A DNA stretch of 64,000 bases from Mesorhizobium tamadayense (GTDB lineage Bacteria > Pseudomonadota > Alphaproteobacteria > Rhizobiales > Rhizobiaceae). Shown piece by piece: positions 27,682 through 38,233 of the stretch. The stretch is taken from contig NZ_RQXT01000009.1 of NCBI RefSeq assembly GCF_003863365.1, positions 1 to 64,000 on the forward strand, given 5' to 3'. The notes under the pieces were generated by a model. It made no database searches. It was not told the origin of the DNA and saw nothing but the letters and a program-made list of their open reading frames with translations. Within the stretch, counting starts at the first letter, position 1. Every line of letters starts with the position of its first letter. The position numbers and the translations under genes are program-made.

Positions 27682-29406
27682 ATGAGGCGCCCGCGCAAGG
27701 GCAGCGCGCCCAAGCGCCGCGACGGGGCCATCCCGCAATCTCAGATCGGACAAGCTCCCGCGATGAACAGGAACTACATCCTCCTCTTTCTGTTCAGCAT
27801 CCTGATGACCGTCAGCGGGCTGGCAAGCCTGCCGCCGGTCGACCGCGATGAGGCCCGCTTCGTCCAGGCGACCAAGCAGATGGTCGAGACCGGCGACTAT
27901 ATCGACATCCGTCTGCAGGATGTGACGCGCTACAAGAAGCCGATCGGCATCTACTGGCTGCAATCGGCGGCCGTTGCCTTGAGCGGCGAGGGGGCCGAAG
28001 CGCCGATCTGGGTCTATCGACTGGTTTCCATGCTCGGCATCGCGTTCGCCGTCGTCGGCATCGGCTGGACGGGCACAAAACTCTTCGGCGCCAATGCCGG
28101 TCTGGCCGCCGGGCTGATGATGGCCGCGATCTTCGCCACCGCCTTCGAGGGACGGGACGCCAAGACCGACGCGATGCTTCTGGCCTGCTGCGTGGCAGCC
28201 CAAGGCGCGCTGGCGCAGGTTTATCTCGCCGCGCGTCGTAAGGAGCCGGTCGCCGGCCATCTGCCCTGGATATTCTGGATCGCGCAGGGGATCGGTATCC
28301 TCATCAAAGGACCTGTCGCGCCGCTTTTGTCGCTGCTGACGGCGGCCGCGCTATTCGCCTTCGAGCGCGACTGGCGCTGGCTCTTGAAGCTGAAGCCGGC
28401 GCGCGGTGTCGCAATCGTGCTCGTCATCGTGCTGCCCTGGATCGTCCTCATCAGTTGGAAGAGCGGCGGCGCTTTCTTCCAGGAGGCCCTCGGCAAGGAC
28501 ATGCTGAACAAGGTGGCGCAGGGCGAGGAATCGCACGGCCTGCCGCCCGGCTTCTACATGCTCACCTATTCGCTGTTCATGTGGCCGTTCGGCCTGATCG
28601 CGGTTGGTGCCGGGCTGCAGGCGATCAACCGTTTTTGGGACGACCCGCGCCTGCGCTTCTGCCTTGCCTGGTATATCCCGTTCTGGCTGGTGTTCGAGGC
28701 GATCCCGACCAAGCTGCCGCATTATGTCATGCCTGCCTATCCCGGCATGGCGTTGCTGGTCGGCTGGCTGCTCACCCTGCCGGCGGACAAGGCCAACGCG
28801 CCGCTGAAGCGCTGGCAGACCTGGCTCTGGTGGGCGACCGCCTTCGGCCTTGGCCTAGTGGCGGTCGGGCTGGCCGTGGTGTGCATCGCGGCGCCGATCT
28901 ATTTCGCCAAGGCTTTTTCCTGGTGGAGCATTCCGGCGGCAATCGCCGCGCTCGTTACCGGATATCTCGCCTTTCCGCGCCAGTTACAGGTGCCGCTCGG
29001 GCGCATAGCGGCGATCGCCGTCGGCGCGGGATTAACCTTCAGCCTGCTGTTCGGCGTCATCGCGCCGTCCTTGAAGCCGATCTGGCTGGGCCCTGCGATC
29101 AAGGCGGCGGTCGTCGCCAACCGCCCTTGCGATACCACCGTCCTCGCGTCAGCGCCCTATCACGAGCCGAGCCTGGTGTTCCTGGTCGGTACCAACACAG
29201 TGCTGACCGATGTCGACGGCGTCGCAAAGCACCTGCTTGCCGATCCGGCCTGCGCGCTGGGCCTAGCCCCGGTCAAGGACGAGCAGAAGCTCAACGACCT
29301 GCTTGCCGGGCAGGGCAAGTCGGCGAAGCGGCTGACCGAGATCGACGGGCTCAACTATTCGTCAGGAGACAAGCTGGCGCTCGGCCTTTATCGGGTGGCT
29401 CCGTGA
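27682..29406 (+). CDS. ArnT-like membrane glycosyltransferase (family 39/83 type)
   Basis: This 574-residue protein has about eleven hydrophobic segments. An early periplasmic loop carries the catalytic motif VDRDEARFVQATKQM, whose Asp-Glu is typical of ArnT/PMT transferases. These enzymes move a sugar from a polyprenyl phosphate to a surface lipid such as lipid A. A basic N-terminal tail (RRPRKGSAPKRRDG) is included if translation starts at 27682; the ATG at 27763 is the alternative. A PAP2 phosphatase gene follows 40 bases later, which supports a role in envelope lipid modification. Confidence 0.8.
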   Translation: MRRPRKGSAPKRRDGAIPQSQIGQAPAMNRNYILLFLFSILMTVSGLASLPPVDRDEARFVQATKQMVETGDYIDIRLQDVTRYKKPIGIYWLQSAAVALSGEGAEAPIWVYRLVSMLGIAFAVVGIGWTGTKLFGANAGLAAGLMMAAIFATAFEGRDAKTDAMLLACCVAAQGALAQVYLAARRKEPVAGHLPWIFWIAQGIGILIKGPVAPLLSLLTAAALFAFERDWRWLLKLKPARGVAIVLVIVLPWIVLISWKSGGAFFQEALGKDMLNKVAQGEESHGLPPGFYMLTYSLFMWPFGLIAVGAGLQAINRFWDDPRLRFCLAWYIPFWLVFEAIPTKLPHYVMPAYPGMALLVGWLLTLPADKANAPLKRWQTWLWWATAFGLGLVAVGLAVVCIAAPIYFAKAFSWWSIPAAIAALVTGYLAFPRQLQVPLGRIAAIAVGAGLTFSLLFGVIAPSLKPIWLGPAIKAAVVANRPCDTTVLASAPYHEPSLVFLVGTNTVLTDVDGVAKHLLADPACALGLAPVKDEQKLNDLLAGQGKSAKRLTEIDGLNYSSGDKLALGLYRVAP

Positions 29407-29446
29407 GGAATAGTGTCGGGGCTCGAATGCCCCTATAGGCTCAGCC

Positions 29447-30298
29447 ATGTCCGCCGTCGCCCTCTACCGCCGCTCGCTCGGCAACTTCCACGACACGATT
29501 GCTATCGTGAAGCGGCGCTTTGCCGTGCGCCCGGCGCGCTACCCCGAGATTCCGTGGCTCGTCTGGATCTCTGCCTGGCTTCTGCTGGCTATAGCCGTCG
29601 GCCTCAGCCTGGACAGCGGCGCGGGTAGAATGCGCGGAGAATGGACGCCGGGCTTCGTCCATTTCACCGATTTCTTCACGGATTTCGGCCTGGGCGGCTG
29701 GTATCTCATCCCCGCGGCTCTCTGCCTTGTCGCTGCCAATCTGACGGACTGGCGAAGCCTTTCCCGGCGATCGCGCCTGCTCGTGTACAACTGGACGTGC
29801 TTTGCCTTCCTGGTACTTTGCGCGGTCGGCCTGTCCGGGCTGGCGGTCAATCTGTTGAAATACGGCATCGGCCGGGCGCGGCCGCTCTATTTCAACGACT
29901 TCGGAGTGCTGTCGCTGCATCCCTACGCCATGGATGCGCGCTTCGCCGGCTTTCCGTCCGGCCATGCCACGACGATGGGCGCCGTATTCGGCATCCTGCT
30001 GCTTCTGTTCCCAAAACGCTGGCACATCGCACTGGCGGTCACCGCCTGCATTGCCTCGACGCGCGTCTTCGTCGGCGCGCATTATCCGAGCGACACCGTG
30101 GCCGGCTTCGGGCTGGGGCTGGCCGTTGCGATTCTCTCAGGGCTGGTGTTCGCCAGGCTCGGTTTCATCTTCCGGCGGCCGTCTTCGACACGGCCGGTGC
30201 CGAAGCGCACCTTTCGACTGCTATGGTCCAGCGGGTCGAAGGGCGGCGGAACATCGCCGGCGAGCGAGAGCTGCGAGCAATTGTCGGCTGACCCTTAG
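29447..30298 (+). CDS. PAP2-family membrane phosphatase
   Basis: This 283-residue protein has about six hydrophobic segments and the three PAP2 motifs: KYGIGRARP at residues 138-146, PSGH at 170-173, and TRVFVGAHYPSD with Arg206, His212 and Asp216. The family removes phosphate from undecaprenyl diphosphate, phosphatidic acid or lipid A (LpxE-like). Pairing with the upstream ArnT-like gene makes lipid A or polyprenyl-phosphate recycling likely. Confidence 0.85.
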   Translation: MSAVALYRRSLGNFHDTIAIVKRRFAVRPARYPEIPWLVWISAWLLLAIAVGLSLDSGAGRMRGEWTPGFVHFTDFFTDFGLGGWYLIPAALCLVAANLTDWRSLSRRSRLLVYNWTCFAFLVLCAVGLSGLAVNLLKYGIGRARPLYFNDFGVLSLHPYAMDARFAGFPSGHATTMGAVFGILLLLFPKRWHIALAVTACIASTRVFVGAHYPSDTVAGFGLGLAVAILSGLVFARLGFIFRRPSSTRPVPKRTFRLLWSSGSKGGGTSPASESCEQLSADP

Positions 30299-30328
30299 AA
30301 GCAATTTGCGCTCAGGAGCGTCCGAGGT

Positions 30329-31003
30329 TCATCTCAGCCGCTTCGGCCGCGGGTCGGCGAGCTCGCCCGCCAGCCGCCGGTCGAGATAATCGGCGCATTC
30401 CTCGATCAACTGCTCGGCGTGGTTGGCGAAGAAATGGTTCGCGCCGGACAGCGTCTTCTGCGTGATGGTGATGCCCTTTTGCGTGTGCAGCTTGTCGACC
30501 AGCGTCTGCACGTCCTTCGGCGGCGCCACCTTGTCGGCATCGCCGTGGATGATGAGGCCGGACGACGGGCAGGGCGCGAGGAACGAGAAATCGTAGGTGT
30601 TGGGCTGCGGGGCGACCGAAATGAAGCCCTCGATCTCCGGCCGGCGCATCAGCAGCTGCATGCCGATCCACGCGCCGAAGGAATAGCCGGCCACCCAGCA
30701 GCTCTTGGAATCCGGATGCAGCGACTGCACCCAGTCGAGCGCGGCCGCCGCGTCCGACAGTTCGCCGGTGCCGTGGTCGAACTCGCCCTGGCTGCGGCCG
30801 ATGCCGCGGAAATTGAAGCGAAGCGTGGTGAAATCGCGCTTCTGGAACATGTAGAAGAGGTCGTAGACGATCTTGTTGTTCATCGTGCCGCCGAATTGCG
30901 GGTGCGGGTGCAGCACAATGGCGATCGGCGCGCTCTTTTCCTTGGAAGGCTGGTAACGGCCCTCCAGGCGACCAGCCGGACCGGCGAAAATGACCTCAGG
31001 CAT
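30329..31003 (-). CDS. alpha/beta hydrolase, dienelactone-hydrolase-like
   Basis: This 224-residue cytoplasmic hydrolase has a nucleophile elbow GYSFGAWIG near residues 106-114, the acid in IIHGDADKV near 160 and the histidine in GANHFF near 196. The N-terminal HPHPQFGGTMNN with LRFNFRGIGRS is typical of the family often labelled CocE/YfbB-like. The substrate is unknown. The ATG at 31003 follows GGAGT; the frame upstream of it is unsupported. Confidence 0.8.
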   Translation of the reverse strand: MPEVIFAGPAGRLEGRYQPSKEKSAPIAIVLHPHPQFGGTMNNKIVYDLFYMFQKRDFTTLRFNFRGIGRSQGEFDHGTGELSDAAAALDWVQSLHPDSKSCWVAGYSFGAWIGMQLLMRRPEIEGFISVAPQPNTYDFSFLAPCPSSGLIIHGDADKVAPPKDVQTLVDKLHTQKGITITQKTLSGANHFFANHAEQLIEECADYLDRRLAGELADPRPKRLR

Positions 31004-31244
31004 AAAATACTCCACATGGCATACGAAGGCGCAAGCCCGGAACTCTTCCTCTGGCCGACAGTCGCTCCGGCCTTGACGCAGGGCAAGCGTCTTCCTAGAA
31101 GCTAGTTTAGAATTGTTCAAAACTGACTGGCCGAAACGCCTCCCGCGCCGCAAGCCGGGTAAATAGGACGGCTGGCCTTGCAATTTCAAGGAAATAACGC
31201 GCTATCCTCGCGGAATGGCTGCTGACAGGACCGACTGAAGGAAA

Positions 31245-32405
31245 ATGGCCGCAAACCGCGCCTATCTCGACCACAACGCCAGCGCACCTCTCGTTGCAGA
31301 GGCGCGGGCAGCGATGGTTGCCGCGCTCGATGCCGCCAATCCGTCGTCGGTCCACAGCGAGGGGCGCACGGCGCGCCGGCTGATCGAGGACGCCAGGCGC
31401 GATGTGGCAAGCCTGGTCAACGCCAGGCCCGAGCATGTCGTCTTCACGTCCAGCGCGACGGAGGCCGCATCGACGCTGCTTAGCCCCGACTGGCAGATGG
31501 GGCGCGGGTCCGTCCGCATGAGCCATCTCTACGTCTGCGAGGCCGACCATCCTTGCGTGCTCGGCGGCGGACGTTTTCCCGCCGCGCAGGTGACGCGGAT
31601 CGGCGTCGATCGAAACGGCATTGCCGATCTCGAGGCGCTGACCAGGGCGCTCGCGGCGCATGACAAGGCCAATGGCCTGCCGCTGGTCGCTATCCATGCC
31701 GCCAACAACGAGACGGGCGTGATCCAGCCGATCGGCCGCATCGCCGAAGTCGTCAAGGAAGCGGGCGGCGTGCTCGTGGTTGACGCCGTGCAGGCGGCCG
31801 GGCGGATTCCGATCGACATGTCAGCCGGTTACGCCGATTATCTGATCCTGTCCTCGCACAAGATCGGCGGCCCGAAGGGCGTCGGCGCCATCGTCGCCGC
31901 GGCCGACCTGATGATGCCGAAGCCGCTGATCACCGGCGGTGGCCAGGAGAAGGGCCATCGCGCCGGCACCGAGAATCTTGCCGGCATTGCCGGTTTCGGC
32001 GCCGCGGCGCGGGCAGTGCTCGCCGGCCTGGATGAGATCGAAGCGGTCGCGCGCCGTCGCGACGAGATCGAGGCGATCGTCCGGGAGATCGCCCCTGACG
32101 CGGAAATCTTTGGAGCAGCGGCGCCAAGGCTTGCCAATACGACATTCTTCGCTATTCCCGGCATCAAGGCCGAGACGGCGCAGATCGCCTTCGATCTTGC
32201 CGGCGTGGCGCTGTCGGCCGGCTCTGCCTGCTCGTCGGGGAAAGTCGGGCCAAGCCATGTGCTGAAGGCGATGGGGCGTGGCGACAGCCTCGGCGCCTTG
32301 CGCGTCTCGATCGGCCGCGCGACCCGCGCCGAGGAGATCGCGGCGTTTCGGGCAGCCCTTGCGGGCATAGCCGCGCGCCGGGCTGGGAAAGAAAAAGCTG
32401 CCTGA
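31245..32405 (+). CDS. NifS-like cysteine desulfurase
   Basis: This 386-residue PLP enzyme takes sulfur from cysteine for iron-sulfur clusters. The PLP lysine is Lys206 in SSHKIGGPKG. The persulfide Cys329 lies in SAGSACSSG on a short exposed loop, the class I (NifS/IscS) pattern. It begins the suf cluster, 236 bases before sufB, and so accompanies a second, class II desulfurase (SufS) in the same cluster. The start ATG at 31245 has an AAGGAAA site. Confidence 0.9.
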   Translation: MAANRAYLDHNASAPLVAEARAAMVAALDAANPSSVHSEGRTARRLIEDARRDVASLVNARPEHVVFTSSATEAASTLLSPDWQMGRGSVRMSHLYVCEADHPCVLGGGRFPAAQVTRIGVDRNGIADLEALTRALAAHDKANGLPLVAIHAANNETGVIQPIGRIAEVVKEAGGVLVVDAVQAAGRIPIDMSAGYADYLILSSHKIGGPKGVGAIVAAADLMMPKPLITGGGQEKGHRAGTENLAGIAGFGAAARAVLAGLDEIEAVARRRDEIEAIVREIAPDAEIFGAAAPRLANTTFFAIPGIKAETAQIAFDLAGVALSAGSACSSGKVGPSHVLKAMGRGDSLGALRVSIGRATRAEEIAAFRAALAGIAARRAGKEKAA

Positions 32406-32605
32406 CGGCGGCAAGAGCATCGGACAAGAGGTCGCGCGCGGCTCTCGAATCCGGTTCTTCGAATGAAATTCAGGCCATCCGGCCTGGTAGAGCCGTGCGT
32501 TTCGTCCTGGATGGGTGAATTCCCGGCGGAAACGCACTATATGGAGCTTACTCCGCTGTCAGTTCCCTCGGGGACTGATCCCAGCGGTGCCATAGTTTGA
32601 AAACT

Positions 32606-32624
32606 GCCGGGCCTTGACCCCGGC
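32606..32624 (+). promoter_or_regulatory. leader stem-loop before sufB
   Basis: A 6-bp stem (gccggg and cccggc) encloses the loop ccttgac and ends exactly 17 bases before the sufB ATG. A near-twin with loop ccttgaa stands at the same distance before sufA. Both are followed by tggagaa, the ribosome site. Confidence 0.5.
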
Positions 32625-32641
32625 GTGGATGGAGAACGCTT

Positions 32642-34159
<1,518 letters not shown>

Positions 34160-34185
34160 CCGCGAAAGATATTCAGGAAAAAAAT

Positions 34186-34941
34186 ATGCTTGAGATCAAG
34201 AATTTGCATGCCCGCATCGTCGACGACGGCACCGAGATTATTCGCGGCCTGGACCTGACGGTCAAAGCCGGTGAGGTCGCCGCCATCATGGGCCCGAACG
34301 GCTCGGGCAAATCGACGCTGTCCTACATTCTTGCCGGCCGCGAGGACTATGAAGTCACCGAAGGCGACATCCTTTATAACGGCCAGTCGATCCTCGAAAT
34401 GGATCCGGCCGAACGCGCCACCGCCGGCATCTTCCTCGCCTTCCAGTATCCGATGGAGATACCGGGCGTCGCGACCATGGAATTCCTGAAAGTGGCGATG
34501 AACGAGCAGCGCAAGGCGCGCGGCGAGGAGCCGCTGAAGATCCCGGAATTCCTGAAGCGCGTGAAGGACGCCGCCGGCTTGCTCAACATGGACATGAACA
34601 TGCTGAAGCGGCCGCTCAATGTCGGCTTCTCCGGCGGCGAGAAGAAGCGCGCCGAAATCCTGCAGATGAAGCTCCTGGAGCCGAAACTCTGCGTGCTCGA
34701 CGAAACCGATTCCGGGCTCGACATCGACGCGCTCAAGATCGTCGCCGATGGCGTCAATGCGCTGCGCTCACCGGACCGCGCCATCGTCGTCATCACCCAC
34801 TACCAGCGACTGCTCGAGCACATCGTGCCGGACAGCGTGCACGTGCTCTACAAGGGCCAGGTCATCAAGTCGGGCGACAAGTCGCTGGCGCTCGATCTCG
34901 AAACCAACGGTTATGCCGGCGTGATCGGGCAAGCCGCGTGA
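34186..34941 (+). CDS. sufC: Fe-S assembly ATPase SufC
   Basis: This 251-residue soluble ABC ATPase has Walker A GPNGSGKST at residues 36-44, signature FSGGEKKRAE near 146 and Walker B LCVLDETDSGLD near 168, with the SufC-specific TDSGLD. It binds SufB and SufD and drives their rearrangement. The ATG at 34186 follows AGGAAAAAA. Confidence 0.96.
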   Translation: MLEIKNLHARIVDDGTEIIRGLDLTVKAGEVAAIMGPNGSGKSTLSYILAGREDYEVTEGDILYNGQSILEMDPAERATAGIFLAFQYPMEIPGVATMEFLKVAMNEQRKARGEEPLKIPEFLKRVKDAAGLLNMDMNMLKRPLNVGFSGGEKKRAEILQMKLLEPKLCVLDETDSGLDIDALKIVADGVNALRSPDRAIVVITHYQRLLEHIVPDSVHVLYKGQVIKSGDKSLALDLETNGYAGVIGQAA

Positions 34942-34966
34942 GACGGGGCCAAGTGAGGCGAGAGCA

Positions 34967-36238
34967 ATGAACATGCATGCACAGCCCCAGCGGACACTGG
35001 CCGAGACGGCGCTTATCGATGCCTTCGGCGAGCGGCTGTCGCTGCTGCCCGGCGATGGCGCGGTGATGGTCAAGCGCGACGACGCGATCGAGGCGATCAA
35101 GCACGGCCTGCCGACGCGGCGCGTCGAATCCTGGCACTACACGGACCTGCGCCGGCTGCTGACCTCGGTGCCGGCCTTCGAGACCGACGGCATCGCAAAG
35201 GCGCTCGATCCGGTCCTCGACAGTTCCGCCGTGCTGCCAGTGCTGAACGGGGTCTCTAACAGCAAGCTGCCCGAAATCGATGGCGTCACGGTGCAGCGTC
35301 TATCGGAAAAGCTGACCGACGGCAGCGTCGCGCCCGGGCTCGATCGCTATGGCGCCGACGACGCGATCGGCGCGCTGAACACGGCCTTCGTCGCCGACGG
35401 CTATTTCGTCGATATCGCCGACGGCACCCAACTGGAAAAGCCGATCGAGCTGCAGAACCTGCAGTCCGGCGGCCAGGCGCATGTGCGGCTGCTGACGCGC
35501 GTCGGCGCCGGCGCCAAGGCGATCATCGTCGAGCGCCAGGCGGGCGAGGGCAGCGATGCCCTCATCAGCTCGGTGAGCCAACTCGTCCTCGACGAAGGCG
35601 CCGAGGTGACCTGGCTGATCGTGCAGGAGCAGCCGGACACGGCCACGCATCTCGCCCAGTTCAAGGCGCATATCGGCAAGGATGCGAAACTCACGCTGTT
35701 CATCATGAATGCCGGCGGCAAGCTGGTGCGCCAGGAAGTCGTGGTCAGGACCACGGGTGAAGGCGCGGATTTCAAGCTGCGCGGCATCAACCTTCTGGCC
35801 GGCGACACGCATACCGACACCACCATGGTGCTCGATCACGCGGTGCCGCATACGACGTCCACCGAAGTGATGCGCAACGTGGTGACCGGCAAGGCGCGCG
35901 GCGTCTTCCAGGGGCGCATCAACGTCCATCAATACGCGCAGAAGACCAACGCCAAGATGGCCTGCAACACGCTGCTTCTGTCGGACGACGGCGAGTTCTC
36001 GACCAAGCCGGAGCTGGAAATCTTCGCCGACGACGTCGTCTGCGGCCATGGCGCGACCGTCACCGAGATCGACCACGACCATCTGTTCTACCTGATGGCG
36101 CGCGGCATCAACGAGAAGACCGCGCGTGGCCTGCTGGTGAAGGCCTTCGTGGCGGAAGTCATCGAGGAATTGGACGACGAGGCGCTGGTCGAGGCGTTGG
36201 AAGCGCGGCTCGACGGCTGGTTTTTGACGCACGGGTGA
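34967..36238 (+). CDS. sufD: Fe-S assembly protein SufD
   Basis: This 423-residue partner of SufB shares its beta-helix core. The C-terminal region has CGHGATVTEIDHDHLFYLMARGI, including the histidine used at the SufB-SufD interface. The N-terminal part contains RRVESWHYTDLR, typical of SufD. It starts 25 bases after sufC. A RIME-like palindromic element separates it from sufS. Confidence 0.94.
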   Translation: MNMHAQPQRTLAETALIDAFGERLSLLPGDGAVMVKRDDAIEAIKHGLPTRRVESWHYTDLRRLLTSVPAFETDGIAKALDPVLDSSAVLPVLNGVSNSKLPEIDGVTVQRLSEKLTDGSVAPGLDRYGADDAIGALNTAFVADGYFVDIADGTQLEKPIELQNLQSGGQAHVRLLTRVGAGAKAIIVERQAGEGSDALISSVSQLVLDEGAEVTWLIVQEQPDTATHLAQFKAHIGKDAKLTLFIMNAGGKLVRQEVVVRTTGEGADFKLRGINLLAGDTHTDTTMVLDHAVPHTTSTEVMRNVVTGKARGVFQGRINVHQYAQKTNAKMACNTLLLSDDGEFSTKPELEIFADDVVCGHGATVTEIDHDHLFYLMARGINEKTARGLLVKAFVAEVIEELDDEALVEALEARLDGWFLTHG

Positions 36239-36263
36239 AGCGGTCGAGGCGCGGCCTCGACCG

Positions 36264-36390
36264 CACCCCTCATCCGTCTTGGCGCTTACGCGCCAATCCA
36301 CCTTCTCCCACAAGGGGAGAAGGCAAAGTGCTAGACCTTCTCCCCTTGTGGGAGAAGGTGGCCGAGCGAAACTCGGTCGGATGAGGGGTG
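36264..36390. repeat. RIME-like intergenic palindromic element
   Basis: This 127-base element has outer inverted ends (cacccctcatccg and cggatgaggggtg) and an inner exact 26-bp inverted repeat (36298-36323 and 36336-36361, core cttctcccacaaggggagaa). The design matches the Rhizobium-specific intergenic mosaic element RIME1. It sits between sufD and sufS and would form a long RNA hairpin if transcribed. Confidence 0.85.
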
Positions 36391-36428
36391 TTGGAAGGAT
36401 CTCGGCCTTGGCCGGCAAGGACTTCGAA

Positions 36429-37670
36429 ATGGACCAGAAGATCGAAACCGCTCCCTATGACGTCGAGGCGATCCGCCGCGATTTCCCGATCCTGTCGCGT
36501 CAGGTCTACGGCAAGCCGCTTGTCTATCTCGACAACGGCGCCTCGGCGCAAAAGCCGCAAGTGGTCCTCGACACCATCCAGCACGCCTATTCCCAGGAAT
36601 ACGCCAACGTCCATCGCGGCCTGCATTTCCTGTCGAACGCCGCGACCGACGCTTATGAGAAAGCCCGCGAGACCATGCGGCGCTTCCTCAATGCGCCAAG
36701 CACGGACAACATCGTCTTCACCTCCAACACCACCTCGGCGATCAACACGGTCGCCTACGGCTACGGCATGCCGAGGATCGGCGAGGGCGACGAGATCGTG
36801 ATCTCGATCATGGAGCATCACTCCAACATCGTGCCGTGGCATTTCATCCGCGAGCGGCAGGGCGCGAAGCTCGTCTGGGTGCCGGTCGACGATCTCGGCG
36901 CCTTCCACATCGAGGAATTCGAGAAGCGGCTGACCTCTCGCACAAAGCTTGTCGCCATCACCCATATGTCCAACGCGCTGGGCACGGTGACGCCGATCAA
37001 GGAGATCGTGCGCATCGCGCATTCGCGCGGCATCCCGGTGCTCGTCGACGGCAGCCAGAGCGCGGTGCATATGCCGATCGACGTGCAGGATCTCGACTGC
37101 GACTTCTTCGTCTTCACCGGCCACAAGGTCTACGGCCCGTCGGGCATCGGCGTGCTCTACGGCAAGAAGCACATGCTGGAAGAGATGCGCCCCTTCATGG
37201 GCGGCGGCGAGATGATCGAGGAGGTGACGCAAGACATCGTCACCTACAACGAGCCGCCGCACCGTTTCGAGGCCGGCACGCCGCCGATCGTGCAGGCGAT
37301 CGGGCTGGGCGCGGCGTTGGAGTACATGGAAAAGGTCGGCCGCGAGCGCATCGCTGCGCACGAGGCGGACCTCAAGACTTATGCGCATGAACGGCTGCGG
37401 GCGATCAACTCGCTGCGCATCTTCGGCGATGCGCCTGACAAGGGCGCCATCATCTCGTTTGAATTGCAAGGTATCCATGCCCACGACGTGTCGATGGTGA
37501 TTGATAGGCAGGGCGTGGCTGTCCGCGCGGGCACCCATTGTGCCCAGCCGCTGTTGAAACGCTTTGGTGTCACCTCCACATGCAGGGCATCGTTCGGCAT
37601 GTACAACACCAAGGCCGAAGTCGACGCTTTGGCCGATGCGCTGGAAAAGGCGCGAAAGTTCTTCGGATGA
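36429..37670 (+). CDS. sufS: class II cysteine desulfurase SufS
   Basis: This 413-residue PLP enzyme has its PLP lysine Lys233 in FTGHKVYGPSG. The persulfide Cys371 lies in RAGTHCAQPLL, the class II (SufS/CsdA) pattern. It supplies sulfur to SufB. No sufE gene is present in the window. The ATG at 36429 matches the family start; the longer frame from 36279 runs through the repeat element and is rejected. Its stop overlaps the sufT start by four bases. Confidence 0.94.
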   Translation: MDQKIETAPYDVEAIRRDFPILSRQVYGKPLVYLDNGASAQKPQVVLDTIQHAYSQEYANVHRGLHFLSNAATDAYEKARETMRRFLNAPSTDNIVFTSNTTSAINTVAYGYGMPRIGEGDEIVISIMEHHSNIVPWHFIRERQGAKLVWVPVDDLGAFHIEEFEKRLTSRTKLVAITHMSNALGTVTPIKEIVRIAHSRGIPVLVDGSQSAVHMPIDVQDLDCDFFVFTGHKVYGPSGIGVLYGKKHMLEEMRPFMGGGEMIEEVTQDIVTYNEPPHRFEAGTPPIVQAIGLGAALEYMEKVGRERIAAHEADLKTYAHERLRAINSLRIFGDAPDKGAIISFELQGIHAHDVSMVIDRQGVAVRAGTHCAQPLLKRFGVTSTCRASFGMYNTKAEVDALADALEKARKFFG

Positions 37671-38068
37671 CGACCATGGAAGATGCGAGCACCACCGCAG
37701 AGACCGCACCGGAAACGGCCGGAAACGGCGTCGTCTCGGCCTCGGCTATCCCCGCCGACGAACTGGCGCGGCTGACCGACGATATCGTCTCGGCGCTGAA
37801 GACGGTCTATGATCCGGAAATCCCGGCCGACATCTACGAGCTCGGCCTCGTCTACAGGATCGACGTCGAGGACGACCGCACGGTAAAGATCGACATGACG
37901 CTGACCGCGCCAGGCTGCCCGGTGGCCGGCGAGATGCCGGGCTGGGTCGAGAATGCCGTTGGCGCCGTCGAGGGCGTTTCAGGCGTCGAGGTCAACATGG
38001 TGTTCGATCCGCCGTGGACGCCGGACCGCATGTCTGAAGAGGCTCAGGTCGCGGTCGGATGGTATTAG
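37667..38068 (+). CDS. sufT: SufT-like Fe-S assembly factor (DUF59/MIP18 family)
   Basis: This 133-residue protein has a disordered Thr/Ala-rich N-terminus of about 30 residues, then a DUF59 domain with DPEIPADIYELGLVY and LTAPGCPVAGEMP, whose Cys is the conserved one. SufT-type proteins help mature or deliver clusters. ATGA overlap with sufS shows coupling. A second ATG nine bases on is possible. Confidence 0.88.
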   Translation: MTTMEDASTTAETAPETAGNGVVSASAIPADELARLTDDIVSALKTVYDPEIPADIYELGLVYRIDVEDDRTVKIDMTLTAPGCPVAGEMPGWVENAVGAVEGVSGVEVNMVFDPPWTPDRMSEEAQVAVGWY

Positions 38069-38078
38069 TTGTCTTGAC

Positions 38079-38122
38079 GCAATTCCGGACGGAAAACCGC
38101 TACGCACTTTTCCTGGAATTGC
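38079..38122. repeat. dispersed 45-bp palindromic repeat, copy 2
   Basis: Same element as at 7802-7846, in the same orientation, with inverted ends gcaattcc and ggaattgc. It lies ten bases after the sufT stop and before sufA, within the suf cluster. Confidence 0.85.
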
Positions 38123-38162
38123 TCTGGCAAAGGCACGAGAAGATCGGCTGACTTGCAGCGAA

Positions 38163-38176
38163 GGTGAAATTTCACC
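38163..38176. promoter_or_regulatory. 14-bp perfect palindrome before sufA, possible operator
   Basis: The sequence ggtgaaatttcacc is a perfect palindrome, 57 bases before the sufA start and downstream of a repeat element. Its form fits a dimeric repressor site. An iron or cluster-sensing regulator such as RirA or IscR is a reasonable guess, but it does not match a site I can name with certainty. Confidence 0.4.
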
Positions 38177-38197
38177 ATCTTAAAGGCAGACTCATTC

Positions 38198-38216
38198 CGC
38201 GGGCCTTGAACCCGCG
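38198..38216 (+). promoter_or_regulatory. leader stem-loop before sufA
   Basis: A 6-bp stem (cgcggg and cccgcg) encloses the loop ccttgaa and ends 17 bases before the sufA ATG. Loop, stem length and distance mirror the stem-loop before sufB. Confidence 0.5.
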
Positions 38217-38233
38217 CGAACGTGGAGAATGAC

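Noticed and set aside
36264..36390. rho-independent terminator between sufD and sufS
   Set aside because: The long nested inverted repeat with conserved ends fits a RIME-type element, and no T run follows the inner stem.
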